Part shown: positions 8,305-17,070 of the stretch, in pieces | How positions within the stretch are numbered: the first letter of the stretch is position 1 | How the letters are laid out: each line of letters opens with the position of its first letter | Assembly: GCF_002873335.1 (NCBI RefSeq) | Contig: NZ_MCUW01000006.1 | Location: 1-21,618 of the forward strand | Direction of reading: 5' to 3' | Source: Vibrio sp. 10N.286.49.B1 | GTDB taxonomy: Bacteria; Pseudomonadota; Gammaproteobacteria; Enterobacterales; Vibrionaceae | Length of the DNA: 21,618 nucleotides | Translations under genes and position numbers: made by a program | Notes under the pieces: model-generated | Database searches by the model: none | Seen by the model: the letters and a program-made list of their open reading frames with translations, nothing else | Told to the model about the DNA's origin: nothing

Positions 8305-9648
8305 TTACTGCAGTCCGAGTTTTTTCTCAAGATAGTGGATGTTGGCACCACCATGTTGGAAGTTTTCGTCATTCATGATAGCGAGTTGTAGCTCAGTATT
8401 AACGTTAATACCCTCGACAATCATTTCACCTAACGCATTTTTCATACGAGCGATCGCCACGTCACGGTTTTCACCGTAAGTGATGAGCTTGCCAATCATT
8501 GAATCATAATGCGGTGGTACAGTATAACCGGTATAGATGTGTGATTCCCAACGAACACCCATGCCGCCAGGCGCATGAAAGCGCTCGATCTTACCTGGTG
8601 AAGGTAGGAAACGGACGGGATCTTCTGCATTGATACGACACTCGATAGAGTGACCACGCAGTTTAATGTCGTCTTGGGTATAAGATAGTGGTTGCCCAGC
8701 CGCAATACGTAGCTGTTCTTTAACCAAATCAATCCCAGTCACCATCTCGGTGATAGTGTGTTCAACTTGAATACGCGTATTCATTTCAATGAAGTAGAAT
8801 TCGCCGTTTTCATACAAGAACTCAAACGTACCAGCGCCACGGTAGCCTATCTCTAGACAAGCGCGAGTACAGCGTTCGCCGATGTATTTACGCATTTCTT
8901 CTGTGATACCAGGAGCCGGCGCTTCTTCCACTACTTTTTGGTGACGACGTTGCATCGAGCAATCACGCTCACCAAGGTGGATAGCATTACCTTGGCCGTC
9001 AGCAAGTACTTGAACTTCAATGTGACGAGGGTTTTCTAGGAATTTCTCCATGTAAACCATGTCATTATTGAAACAGGCTTTCGCTTCCGCACGCGTCATC
9101 GCGATGGCTTCAGTCAGGTCAGCTTCGGTACGAACAACGCGCATACCACGACCACCACCACCACCAGAGGCTTTGATGATCACCGGGAAACCGATACGTT
9201 TAGCGTGGGCTTTGTTTTGTGCTTCGTCGTCATTTAGTGGGCCATCTGAACCAGGAACACAAGGCACACCCGCTTTCTTCATTGAATTGATGGCAGAGAC
9301 TTTGTCGCCCATCATACGAATGGTTTCAGCTTTAGGACCAACAAAAATGAAACCACTTCGCTCTACTTGTTCAGCAAAGTCGGCGTTTTCAGATAAGAAG
9401 CCATAGCCAGGGTGAATAGCAACAGCACCAGTGACTTCCGCTGCACTAATAATGCGCGGGATGTTTAGGTAGCTATCGATACCGCGAGCAGGACCGATAC
9501 AAATGGTTTCGTCTGCAAGAAGTACGTGCTTAAGATCGCGATCAGCCGTTGAGTGAACGGCGACAGTCTTAATGCCCAGCTCTTTACAAGCGCGCAGAAT
9601 ACGTAGTGCAATCTCACCACGGTTCGCGATTACTAATTTATCTAACAT
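8305..9648 (-). CDS. accC: Biotin carboxylase subunit of acetyl-CoA carboxylase
   Basis: AccC carboxylates the biotin on AccB using ATP and bicarbonate, the first half-reaction of malonyl-CoA formation for fatty acid synthesis. The product has 447 residues, close to the E. coli 449. It shows the N-terminal [14 protein letters not shown], an ATP-grasp core with Lys116 and Lys159, the glycine loop [11 protein letters not shown] (160-170) and the active-site strand [10 protein letters not shown]. The residue after that His is Thr298, where E. coli AccC has Pro. It lies 15 bp downstream of accB in one operon, and a terminator follows. Confidence 0.97.
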   Translation of the reverse strand: MLDKLVIANRGEIALRILRACKELGIKTVAVHSTADRDLKHVLLADETICIGPARGIDSYLNIPRIISAAEVTGAVAIHPGYGFLSENADFAEQVERSGFIFVGPKAETIRMMGDKVSAINSMKKAGVPCVPGSDGPLNDDEAQNKAHAKRIGFPVIIKASGGGGGRGMRVVRTEADLTEAIAMTRAEAKACFNNDMVYMEKFLENPRHIEVQVLADGQGNAIHLGERDCSMQRRHQKVVEEAPAPGITEEMRKYIGERCTRACLEIGYRGAGTFEFLYENGEFYFIEMNTRIQVEHTITEMVTGIDLVKEQLRIAAGQPLSYTQDDIKLRGHSIECRINAEDPVRFLPSPGKIERFHAPGGMGVRWESHIYTGYTVPPHYDSMIGKLITYGENRDVAIARMKNALGEMIVEGINVNTELQLAIMNDENFQHGGANIHYLEKKLGLQ

Positions 9649-9663
9649 AATGAGCGCTCTCTA

Positions 9664-10122
9664 TTATTCGATAATGACTAGAGCTTGGTCGAACTCAACA
9701 GGTTGGCCGTCTTCAAGAAGAATCGCCGTCACGATACCAGATTTATCTGCTTCGATTTGGTTCATCATTTTCATGGCTTCAACGATACATAATGTATCGC
9801 CAGCAGACACTTGTTGGCCAACTTTAACAAATGGTTTTGCATCAGGGCTTGGTGCGCCGTAGAACGTACCGACCATAGGAGAAAGCACTTGGTGACCCGC
9901 TGGAGTAGCCGGCGCTTCTGGTGCCGCTGCTGTTGGAGCTGCAGCAGGCGCCGCTGGGGCGGCCACAGGTGCAGGCGCCGCTGCGTATTGAATCGGTGCA
10001 ACAGCACTAGCAGGGCTATTACGACTGATTCGTACTGACTCTTCACCTTCAGATATCTCTAGCTCAGAAATACCAGACTCTTCTACTAGTTCAATAAGTT
10101 TTTTTATTTTACGAATATCCAT
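9664..10122 (-). CDS. accB: Biotin carboxyl carrier protein of acetyl-CoA carboxylase
   Basis: AccB carries biotin between the biotin carboxylase and the carboxyltransferase. It has 152 residues. An N-terminal segment [18 protein letters not shown] is followed by a flexible Ala/Pro-rich linker (about 38-76) and the biotinyl domain (about 77-152). The biotin-accepting lysine is Lys118 in EAMKMMN, and the thumb characteristic of AccB ([15 protein letters not shown], 81-95) is present. The gene lies between aroQ (57-bp gap) and accC (15-bp gap), the conserved accBC arrangement. Confidence 0.97.
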   Translation of the reverse strand: MDIRKIKKLIELVEESGISELEISEGEESVRISRNSPASAVAPIQYAAAPAPVAAPAAPAAAPTAAAPEAPATPAGHQVLSPMVGTFYGAPSPDAKPFVKVGQQVSAGDTLCIVEAMKMMNQIEADKSGIVTAILLEDGQPVEFDQALVIIE

Positions 10123-10179
10123 GTTTCTTTCTCTTCTCTATGTGAGTTAGATGACTGCTGCGCAGCCATAGAGTATCTA

Positions 10180-10626
10180 TTATGCTTTCAGTGCTTTAAT
10201 CGCAGCTGAAAGTGCAAATTCATAGCCCTGAGCCCCTAATCCACAAATGACCCCCTGTGCCTTGTCAGACAGATAAGAGTGGTGGCGGAATGGTTCTCTA
10301 GCATGAACATTTGATAAGTGAACTTCGATAAATGGGATTGAAACGCCAAGCAGTGCATCTCTAAGCGCGACACTGGTGTGGGTAAACGCGGCAGGGTTGA
10401 TGATGATAAAATCGATATTACCGTGCGCAGCGTGGATTGCTTCAATGAGTTCGTATTCACGATTAGATTGCAGGTGTGTCAGCTCGACACCTTGCACTTG
10501 AGCCAAGTCAGTTAAGTTATCAACTATGTGTGATAGTGTTTCCGAACCATAGTGTCCCGGCTCCCTCAGTCCTAATAGATTAAGGTTTGGGCCATTTAAA
10601 ACTAGAATTCGTGACTTTGCGGTCAT
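10180..10626 (-). CDS. aroQ: Type II 3-dehydroquinate dehydratase
   Basis: AroQ converts 3-dehydroquinate to 3-dehydroshikimate in the shikimate pathway; type II enzymes form dodecamers. From the chosen ATG the protein has 148 residues, as usual. It carries [18 protein letters not shown], the catalytic Tyr26 (GHYG), [23 protein letters not shown] and His103 in [14 protein letters not shown]. An in-frame ATG at 10704 would add 26 residues with no family counterpart, and it lies too close to the candidate -10 to be usable from that promoter. The gene heads the aroQ-accB-accC unit. The link to fatty acid synthesis is positional, not metabolic. Confidence 0.95.
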   Translation of the reverse strand: MTAKSRILVLNGPNLNLLGLREPGHYGSETLSHIVDNLTDLAQVQGVELTHLQSNREYELIEAIHAAHGNIDFIIINPAAFTHTSVALRDALLGVSIPFIEVHLSNVHAREPFRHHSYLSDKAQGVICGLGAQGYEFALSAAIKALKA

Positions 10627-10706
10627 AATGCTGCCATCTTCTGTTAACGTGAAATGAACGTGATTTATCTCAAGTTTATCTAAAGAACAAGCCCAATGTG
10701 ACACTA

Positions 10707-10736
10707 ATTTTAGGCTGTTTTTTAAAAGTTGACCAA
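10707..10736 (-). promoter_or_regulatory. Candidate promoter for aroQ-accB-accC
   Basis: On the minus strand a good -10 TAAAAT (10707-10712) lies 18 bp from a moderate -35 TTGGTC (10731-10736). This would start transcription near 10700 with a leader of about 75 nt. The rest of the gap up to the acs terminator (10740-10850) shows no clear gene or operator. Confidence 0.4.
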
Positions 10737-10851
10737 GATTATAGCTAATTCACAGCATTTAGCAGCAATTTACTGGTCTAATCTCCCTATCTTTGTCCAA
10801 AAACTTGCAACAGAGTGCACGTTTTTACCTGGTGTTGAAAAAACTTGATAC

Positions 10852-10880
10852 AAAAAAACCGCCTGACAAGCAGGCGGTTT
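10852..10880 (-). terminator. Intrinsic terminator of acs
   Basis: On the minus strand a 10-bp stem (AAACCGCCTG with CAGGCGGTTT) encloses a 5-nt loop and runs into a stretch of seven T. It begins 20 nt after the acs stop codon and separates acs from the aroQ-acc promoter region. Confidence 0.93.
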
Positions 10881-10900
10881 GTTGTTGGTATGTTGCTGAT

Positions 10901-12850
10901 TTACGCGAGTTCAGCCTTTTCTGCGATAAGCTTATCAACCACGCCTGGATCGGCGAGTGTGGAGGTATCCCCTAGGTTGCTAGTGTCTCCAGTGGCAATT
11001 TTTCGTAATATCCGGCGCATAATCTTACCTGAGCGTGTTTTAGGTAATGAATCGGTCCAGTGCAACACGTCGGGTGTCGCGATAGGGCCAATTTCTTTTC
11101 TTACCCAATCTTTAACTTGTTTGTGCAGTTCTGCCGAAGGATATTCGCCATCATTCAGTGTGATATACGCGTAAATGGCTTGGCCTTTAATATCGTGAGG
11201 AATACCCACAATGGCAGCTTCGGCAATTTTATCGAAAGCAACCAAAGCTGACTCGATTTCTGCCGTCCCCATTCGGTGTCCAGACACATTCAACACATCG
11301 TCGACACGACCAGTAATCCAGTAGTAGCCATCCTCATCACGTCGAGCGCCGTCACTTGTAAAATACATGCCTTTAAAGGTTGAGAAGTATGTCTGCTCAA
11401 AACGGTCATGATCACCGTAGACTGTGCGCATTTGACCTGGCCATGAATCGAGAATAACCAAGTTACCGTCAGTTGCACCCTCTATAATGTTACCCATGTT
11501 ATCGACCAGTGCGGGTTGAACGCCAAAGAATGGTTTACTCGCCGAGCCCGGTTTTAGGTCTGTTGCGCCAGGTAATGGGGTAATTAAAATGCCACCCGTT
11601 TCTGTTTGCCACCATGTGTCTACAATTGGTGATTGCTCATTACCTATGGTCTTGTAATACCACTCCCAAGCTTCGGGGTTAATAGGTTCACCTACCGATC
11701 CCATGATTCGTAGGCTATCGCGCTTGGTACCCTTGACCGCTTCATCACCTTTCGCCATGAGGGCTCGAATCGCAGTAGGGGCAGTGTAGAGGATATTAAC
11801 TTGATGCTTATCCACCACCTCACTCATACGGCTAGTATTGGGATAATTTGGCACGCCTTCAAACAAAATGGTTTTTGCACCATTCGCGAGTGGCCCATAA
11901 ACCAAATAAGTGTGACCGGTAATCCACCCTACATCGGCGGTACACCAGAAGGTTTCACCCGGTTGATAATCGAAGACATATTTGAATGTCATTGCCGCGT
12001 AGACGAGATAGCCGCCGGTCGTGTGCAGTACGCCTTTTGGTTTACCCGTTGAGCCAGAAGTATAAAGAATAAATAGTGGGTCTTCGGCGTTCATCTCTTC
12101 TGGAGGGCATACCTCCGACGCGCTAGCAGTAGCTTCATGCCACCAAACGTCACGATGCTCATGCCATGCAACCTCTCCACCAGTGCGTTTTAGAACCATC
12201 ACTTTAGTGATGTTTTTCACGTCTGGGTTGGTGAGTGCTTCGTCTACATTCTTTTTCAAAGGAACGGCGCGTCCCCCTCGAACCCCTTCATCAGCGGTGA
12301 TGACGACTTTTGCATCCGAATCGATGATTCGACCAGACAGTGCCTCTGGGGAAAATCCACCAAACACCACGGTATGAACAGCACCAATACGAGTACAAGC
12401 TAGCATAGCGACAGCTGCCTCAGGCACCATTGGCATATATAGGCATACCACATCGCCCTTGTTGACACCTTGTGCTTTTAGGGCATTGGAGAACTTACAC
12501 ACTTCTTTGTGGAGTTCATTAAAGGTGAGGCTTTTATCATCGTTAGGGTCGTCGCCTTCCCAAATGATTGCCACATCGTCGCCTTTATCTGCAAGATGAC
12601 GGTCAATACAGTTTGCCGACACATTGAGCGTGCCGTCTTCAAACCAGCGAATATCTACGTGGCCTGTATCAAAAGAGGTATTTTTTACCTGGGTGAAGGG
12701 TTTGATCCAGTCAACGATTTTACCGTGTTCTCCCCAAAATGCTTCAGGGTTACTAACAGATTGCTGATACATGGATAGGTAAGTGTCGTTATCCGCGTGC
12801 GTATGCGTTTTAATATTTTCTTTTACCGGATAAACATGAACTTCACTCAT
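10901..12850 (-). CDS. acs: Acetyl-CoA synthetase (AMP-forming)
   Basis: Acs converts acetate, ATP and CoA to acetyl-CoA through acetyl-AMP, letting the cell reabsorb excreted acetate. The chosen start gives 649 residues and has a near-ideal ribosome binding site (AAGGAGAG, 6 nt spacing). The in-frame ATG at 12910 is rejected. Motifs include the phosphate loop [12 protein letters not shown] (from 263), WWQTETGG with Trp414, the residue that sizes the pocket for acetate, the hinge region [11 protein letters not shown], and [11 protein letters not shown] with Lys609. Lys609 is the lysine whose acetylation silences Acs in Salmonella. Upstream on the same strand lie the exonuclease and DUF294 genes, and crbS is nearby. 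CrbS-dependent activation is expected from V. cholerae. No acetyltransferase or deacetylase gene is in the window. Confidence 0.98.
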   Translation of the reverse strand: MSEVHVYPVKENIKTHTHADNDTYLSMYQQSVSNPEAFWGEHGKIVDWIKPFTQVKNTSFDTGHVDIRWFEDGTLNVSANCIDRHLADKGDDVAIIWEGDDPNDDKSLTFNELHKEVCKFSNALKAQGVNKGDVVCLYMPMVPEAAVAMLACTRIGAVHTVVFGGFSPEALSGRIIDSDAKVVITADEGVRGGRAVPLKKNVDEALTNPDVKNITKVMVLKRTGGEVAWHEHRDVWWHEATASASEVCPPEEMNAEDPLFILYTSGSTGKPKGVLHTTGGYLVYAAMTFKYVFDYQPGETFWCTADVGWITGHTYLVYGPLANGAKTILFEGVPNYPNTSRMSEVVDKHQVNILYTAPTAIRALMAKGDEAVKGTKRDSLRIMGSVGEPINPEAWEWYYKTIGNEQSPIVDTWWQTETGGILITPLPGATDLKPGSASKPFFGVQPALVDNMGNIIEGATDGNLVILDSWPGQMRTVYGDHDRFEQTYFSTFKGMYFTSDGARRDEDGYYWITGRVDDVLNVSGHRMGTAEIESALVAFDKIAEAAIVGIPHDIKGQAIYAYITLNDGEYPSAELHKQVKDWVRKEIGPIATPDVLHWTDSLPKTRSGKIMRRILRKIATGDTSNLGDTSTLADPGVVDKLIAEKAELA

Positions 12851-12916
12851 CGCTTCTCTCCTTGTGAATTGAGCACTTCCAGACTTGGGCTGAATTACAT
12901 CTGTTATCAACTCTCG

Positions 12917-12922
12917 ACTATA
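12917..12922 (-). promoter_or_regulatory. Candidate acs -10 element without a -35
   Basis: TATAGT on the minus strand lies about 67 nt upstream of the acs start. No -35-like hexamer is found 16-18 bp upstream, as expected of a promoter that needs an activator. I saw no convincing cAMP-CRP site in the 169-bp gap (12851-13019). I do not know the CrbR binding motif well enough to search for it. Confidence 0.35.
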
Positions 12923-13019
12923 TTGGCTTGAACAGCAATTAGACTTTAGGCGTAGTTGTCATTGTTCATTTAAAATCAATAACTTGGGTGTGTTGTAAAG
13001 TGAGAGGTCAATCGCAAAA

Positions 13020-13646
13020 TCAGTTTTGTAGGGTAAATGGCGGCATTGTGCCCCGCGTGAGCTTCAAATAGACGAGCGCTGCTGCCTTAGCATCATTCAG
13101 GGCGTCATGTTTGTTATAGGCTGGGATCTGTAGATGGCGACATATGGCTTCTAAGCTCAGGTCAAAATAACCATTAGGCAGCAAGCGCAATAGCTTGTCA
13201 TTGTAGAGTTGGCTGACTTCAATAAGTGTGTTGGGTAACGGAAACCCTAAGTGCTTTTTTGTCACCCGGTCGAGAATTTTTTTGTCATAACGGATGTGAT
13301 AGCCAACAAGGGGGCGATTGCCAATGAAGTCAATTAGAGAACGAATGGCGTGTTGTTCACTGATGCCGTGTTTTAAATCGTGATGAGTAATGTGGTGTAT
13401 CTTTATTGATGCTTCATCAAGTGACTGAGGGGCTCGAAGGTGGACCTCAAAAGGCGCGCTAGTGATAACACGGTTATCGATGATTTTTGTTGCCGCAATC
13501 GTCACAATCTCTGCCACATTTGGGTCTAGGCTAGTGGTTTCACAATCGAGCGAAACGCATTCGTCTATTGATGGGCGAGCAAATAATGCAGCGTATGGGC
13601 TGCCTTTCAGCTTCCTTTGCCACCAAAAGCGAGTGATTGGATTCAT
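13020..13646 (-). CDS. DnaQ-family 3'-5' exonuclease
   Basis: This is a 208-residue DEDDh exonuclease related to the proofreading subunit of DNA polymerase III, but it is probably not the replicative epsilon subunit itself. Exo I is Asp34-x-Glu36 (SLDCETTSLD), Exo II has Asp121 (VGYHIRYDKKIL), and Exo III is His180-x-Ala-x-x-Asp185 (HDALNDA). All catalytic residues are present. A ribosome binding site AGGGAG lies 7 nt before the ATG. It begins 37 bp after the DUF294 gene, so the two are probably one operon leading into acs. A conserved pairing of a DUF294 protein with a DnaQ-like exonuclease suggests a joint role, possibly in nucleotide or RNA turnover, but the substrate is unknown. Confidence 0.88.
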   Translation of the reverse strand: MNPITRFWWQRKLKGSPYAALFARPSIDECVSLDCETTSLDPNVAEIVTIAATKIIDNRVITSAPFEVHLRAPQSLDEASIKIHHITHHDLKHGISEQHAIRSLIDFIGNRPLVGYHIRYDKKILDRVTKKHLGFPLPNTLIEVSQLYNDKLLRLLPNGYFDLSLEAICRHLQIPAYNKHDALNDAKAAALVYLKLTRGTMPPFTLQN

Positions 13647-13683
13647 CAGTGCTCCCTATCTTTACCGTTAGCGCGTTGCGCCG

Positions 13684-15510
13684 TTATAAGCGAATTTGGT
13701 AGTGGTACCCTAGCCATTGCTTGAATTTTTTAACCACATGCAATCCGTGACGCAATAAATCACGTTCAGGGCGCTCTAACCCATCCAGTTGTATCGCATT
13801 GTGTGTATGGTGGTGACGGAGTTGCTGTTGCAGTCGTAACTTAAAGAACTGTTTGAGTGCTTCTGAAAGGTTGTCAGCGGTTGACGTTTCTAACACGCGA
13901 TGTTTAACGAGTTGGTCAATGCGGTCAAAGGTGTTCGTTGCTTCTAAACCGTATTCCAGGCTGAGTGCCCGTACACCGTGAACAATAGGAAAAATGCCGC
14001 CTTGTTTAATATCCAACCCCTCTTTGGATGTTTTTACATTACCAAACAAGGTGAGTGGTACACCAAAGGTAAGAGCGGGGCGGGCAAAGTCAGCAAGAAT
14101 GAGTTCTTGCCCCTTCATTTGTTTTCTTAGCGAGGCACTAATCGGTGTTAAAAGGTCAAGGTTGCCAGCCACCGCTCGCGCGTCAGCCAATATGGCCAGT
14201 TCCATGACGCTATCTGGTGTCGCTTTTGAAATGAGTTGATTAAGGTATGTATGCCACTCACTGATGCTTTTCACCCATTTATTATTGCTGACCATTACCT
14301 TACCGGGGCACAAGGGGTATCCAAGGCGAGCCAGTGTGTGGCTCAGTGTCTCCAGTACAGTTTGCTGGGCGGGCCAATCAAGGCCGTCATCTAAGATCAG
14401 GGCGTTATCTTGGTCGGTTTTTAGTATCTGCTCTCCACGCCCTTCAGAACCTAGCACGATGAAGCAGCAATGATTCTGTATCGCAGGTGGTAAAACGAGT
14501 TCGAACGCTTTTTCAATGATTTGTTCATTGACGGCGGAAATGAGCTCCATCATGAATCGTGTGCGAATGCCGTTACTCATTAAGCTGTCGACTAATTGCT
14601 GTTGTTTTGTTGACGCTAGGGCAAGCTCTTCAATGCTATTTGAGCGAGCAATACTGAGTGATAGCACGTGAGAATGAGTTGAAAACGTGCTGAGAATTTG
14701 AGTCATGTCGAGCATCCCAACAGGGAGAGCGCCGTCACAAACCATCAGACGCTTAACACGCTGTCGGGTCATGGTCACCATGGCATTAAAGAGAAAGTCT
14801 TCTTTTTCTACGTGATGGACAGGAAAAGTGGCGATGTCGCTGATGGGGGTGTCACATGGCAAGTGTTCAAGCACCACTGCGTGAAGCATATTGGTGCGGG
14901 TGACGATGCCGTAAGGCAGTGCTGAGTGATGTTCATGTCTTCTTGGGTCATCCTTTTTCAATTCGACTAAGGCCGCATCAACACCTTGCGCAAGTAACTG
15001 CTGCGTGACATCGGTAATCGTACGATCTGAGTGAATAATTAATGCCGGATGATAAATGTCTTCATCGACTTGAGTAAGAATGAACTCTGCGAGATTTTGC
15101 TGTTTTTGAGCATCCTCTACCAGTTGTTGCCTTGTCGCTAGGTTACTATCGAAATACGCTGCAAATTGGCCATTAGCTTGGTATAACGAGAGAAAAACGT
15201 CGGTCGGTAATAGGTAGGTTAATGTGTCTTCCAATGCGACATAGTGGTGTTTCACCGGATCGCCAAACTGAGCTCTGACATCAAACATGTCATCATAAGT
15301 GTAGTGAGCGTAAATCTCATGGCTATTGTTATCGCGTTCTTCAACCGCGCCTTTAATGAGGATAAATAGGTGAGGGCTGGTTTGGTTGCTTTTAAGTAAA
15401 ACGTCTTTTTCCCGAAAGTAGGCCACATCTAGAGATGCACGCAATTGAGATTGCTCGCGCTCAGATAACCGATCGAACGGGGGTAATGACATATTAAATT
15501 TATCAGGCAT
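13684..15510 (-). CDS. DUF294 nucleotidyltransferase with cNMP-binding and CBS domains
   Basis: A 608-residue cytoplasmic protein in four parts. An N-terminal cyclic-nucleotide-binding-like beta barrel (about 10-140) comes first, then a CBS pair (about 150-290). A GlnD-type nucleotidyltransferase domain follows, with GSEGRGEQ (about 352-359) and TDQDNALI (about 363-370). The last part is a DUF294 C-terminal helical domain (about 470-605). The GSxGRxE...D-x-D pattern is intact, so nucleotidyl transfer is possible. CBS pairs usually sense adenine nucleotides, suggesting control by energy state. Position upstream of acs points to carbon or energy regulation by inference only. A second in-frame ATG six codons downstream (15492) is possible, but the first has the better AGAGA ribosome binding site. 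Confidence 0.85.
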   Translation of the reverse strand: MPDKFNMSLPPFDRLSEREQSQLRASLDVAYFREKDVLLKSNQTSPHLFILIKGAVEERDNNSHEIYAHYTYDDMFDVRAQFGDPVKHHYVALEDTLTYLLPTDVFLSLYQANGQFAAYFDSNLATRQQLVEDAQKQQNLAEFILTQVDEDIYHPALIIHSDRTITDVTQQLLAQGVDAALVELKKDDPRRHEHHSALPYGIVTRTNMLHAVVLEHLPCDTPISDIATFPVHHVEKEDFLFNAMVTMTRQRVKRLMVCDGALPVGMLDMTQILSTFSTHSHVLSLSIARSNSIEELALASTKQQQLVDSLMSNGIRTRFMMELISAVNEQIIEKAFELVLPPAIQNHCCFIVLGSEGRGEQILKTDQDNALILDDGLDWPAQQTVLETLSHTLARLGYPLCPGKVMVSNNKWVKSISEWHTYLNQLISKATPDSVMELAILADARAVAGNLDLLTPISASLRKQMKGQELILADFARPALTFGVPLTLFGNVKTSKEGLDIKQGGIFPIVHGVRALSLEYGLEATNTFDRIDQLVKHRVLETSTADNLSEALKQFFKLRLQQQLRHHHTHNAIQLDGLERPERDLLRHGLHVVKKFKQWLGYHYQIRL

Positions 15511-15569
15511 CGGCGTTCTCTGTGTTGTCCTACCATGCCTTTAGTCTGACAACTATTTGGCTAACCTCC

Positions 15570-15594
15570 AGACGACTTTAGTCGAATGTCGTCT
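15570..15594. repeat. Nested dyads in the divergent DUF294/MFS spacer
   Basis: AGACGAC (15570-15576) and GTCGTCT (15588-15594) form a 7-bp inverted repeat. Overlapping it is a second dyad, CGACT-TT-AGTCG (15573-15584). Another GTCGTC occurs about 20 bp further on. The site lies in the 268-bp spacer (15511-15778) between divergent genes and could be an operator. Nothing else in the spacer is clear. Confidence 0.35.
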
Positions 15595-15778
15595 CGATAT
15601 TTGACGCTGTCGTCATGTTGCCATCATAAGGCTACGCAATGTGGCATCGTGGAATTGGAGGTAATTTATTTCTCGTAACAATTCCCTTTTTTGGAAGGTC
15701 ATGTCATTGCATAATGTGTGCGATTGCTCGAAAGACTAGGGCATGTGCGAATTTATCTTTTCTTTTTAGGTTGTTGTT

Positions 15779-16966
15779 ATGTTGAACCCTTCCCCTTTTG
15801 CCTGGGTGTCCCAGTATCTTTTTGGTTTCTTCTTTTCCTATGGTGTTTATTTACCGTTTTGGGCGCTATGGTTTGAAGATCAAGGCGTTTCTGCAACCGA
15901 TGTCGGTATGTTGATGGGATTGGGCTTTGCGACTCGGTGTGTCGCCAATCTATTGATCACACCAAGAATTCATCAGGTTGAGCGGTTACTGCCCGCGCTT
16001 CGTTGGGCGACGCTCGCTTGTACAATATTCATTGCATTACATCTTGCCGCTGGGCCAAGTTTTGTGCTGCTTGCCCTGGTCACCGTCTTGTTTAATTTAA
16101 GCTTTGGCCCAGTGGTGCCTTTGTCTGACGCAATGGCCAATCACTATGCCAGCCGTGGCATATTGGACTATGGTCGTACTCGTCTTTGGGGATCGATAGC
16201 CTTTATTGTTGGTTCCTCGGTTGTCGGGTATTTGGCCTCGCAGTTTGGCGCTAATATGATCGTTTACACGGCGCTGGCAGGGTTTGTGTTGTCCATGCTG
16301 CTGGTGATGAGAACACCGGTGACGCCACCAGCGAGCGAAGGCTCGCATTCGATGGAGCGGCCAAGCCTAAAAGCCCTGCTTTGTGACCGGAACGTCATTC
16401 GTTTTCTCGTGCTGATTGCCCTGATTCAAGGCAGTCATGCTGCGTATTACAGCTTTAGTTCCATTTATTGGAAAGAAGCAGGGCACCCTGAGAGTGTGAT
16501 CGGTTATCTGTGGAGCCTTGGTGTTGTTTCTGAAGTCATGCTGTTTGCTTTTAGCAAAAAATGGTTTGCTGGCTGGTCGCTTCGTACGTTGTTTGTGATC
16601 TCATCGATTGGTGTGATTATTCGTTGGAGCTTAACAGCATCAACCATTGCGTTGCCTGCGCTCGTCATCATTCAGTTATTGCATGGTGTGACATTTGGCA
16701 TTGCTCATATTGCCGCTATTCAATATATCCAAAAATCTGAACCCAATAAGATGGTGGCATTACAGTCTCTCTACAATGCGATTCCTCTTGGTGCTTTTAT
16801 TGCGTTGATGATGGCCGTAAGTGGTTGGGGTTACGAGCGGTGGGGCGCTGGTATTTTTTGGGGAATGGCATTCATGGGTGTGCTTGCACTCTTTATTAAA
16901 GTTGAGCCTAGCGGCAAACCGGCTGAATACATCAAGGATATTTCTCAGCCTGAACCACAGAAATGA
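15779..16966 (+). CDS. MFS transporter of the HcaT (3-phenylpropionate) type
   Basis: A 395-residue inner-membrane protein with about 12 hydrophobic helices. It belongs to the MFS branch that includes the putative 3-phenylpropionate transporter HcaT and LacY-like sugar symporters. The start (GVYLPFWALWFEDQG, residues 22-36) and the first loop (ATDVGMLMGLGFATR) match that branch, as does the region LDYGRTRLWGSIAFI. The substrate is uncertain: HcaT-like names are often given by similarity only, and no aromatic-acid catabolic genes are nearby. The ribosome binding site is weak. crbS follows 104 bp later on the same strand, so co-expression is possible. Confidence 0.85.
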   Translation: MLNPSPFAWVSQYLFGFFFSYGVYLPFWALWFEDQGVSATDVGMLMGLGFATRCVANLLITPRIHQVERLLPALRWATLACTIFIALHLAAGPSFVLLALVTVLFNLSFGPVVPLSDAMANHYASRGILDYGRTRLWGSIAFIVGSSVVGYLASQFGANMIVYTALAGFVLSMLLVMRTPVTPPASEGSHSMERPSLKALLCDRNVIRFLVLIALIQGSHAAYYSFSSIYWKEAGHPESVIGYLWSLGVVSEVMLFAFSKKWFAGWSLRTLFVISSIGVIIRWSLTASTIALPALVIIQLLHGVTFGIAHIAAIQYIQKSEPNKMVALQSLYNAIPLGAFIALMMAVSGWGYERWGAGIFWGMAFMGVLALFIKVEPSGKPAEYIKDISQPEPQK

Positions 16967-17070
16967 CGCTAAGCGTTTGAGTTATTGGGTTATAGCCCTT
17001 TAAATAATGGCAATGGTTTTAAAATGCGAGTGGCGTTTTAAGTACTGACAGTGTTTAAGGGATATGATCG

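Noticed and set aside
9059..9406. A 115-codon plus-strand frame opposite accC
   Set aside because: It is fully antisense to a conserved accC and has a biased composition rich in Ser, Pro and Ala, as expected from reading accC backwards.
12851..12910. Longer acs start adding 20 residues
   Set aside because: The internal ATG at 12850 has a near-perfect AAGGAGAG site, the extension is unlike the family, and numbering from it puts Trp414 and Lys609 at their known positions.
12851..13019. Possible cAMP-CRP site in front of acs
   Set aside because: One TGTGA half-site occurs near 12863 but there is no matching TCACA at the right spacing, and it lies too close to the start codon to be the expected activator site.
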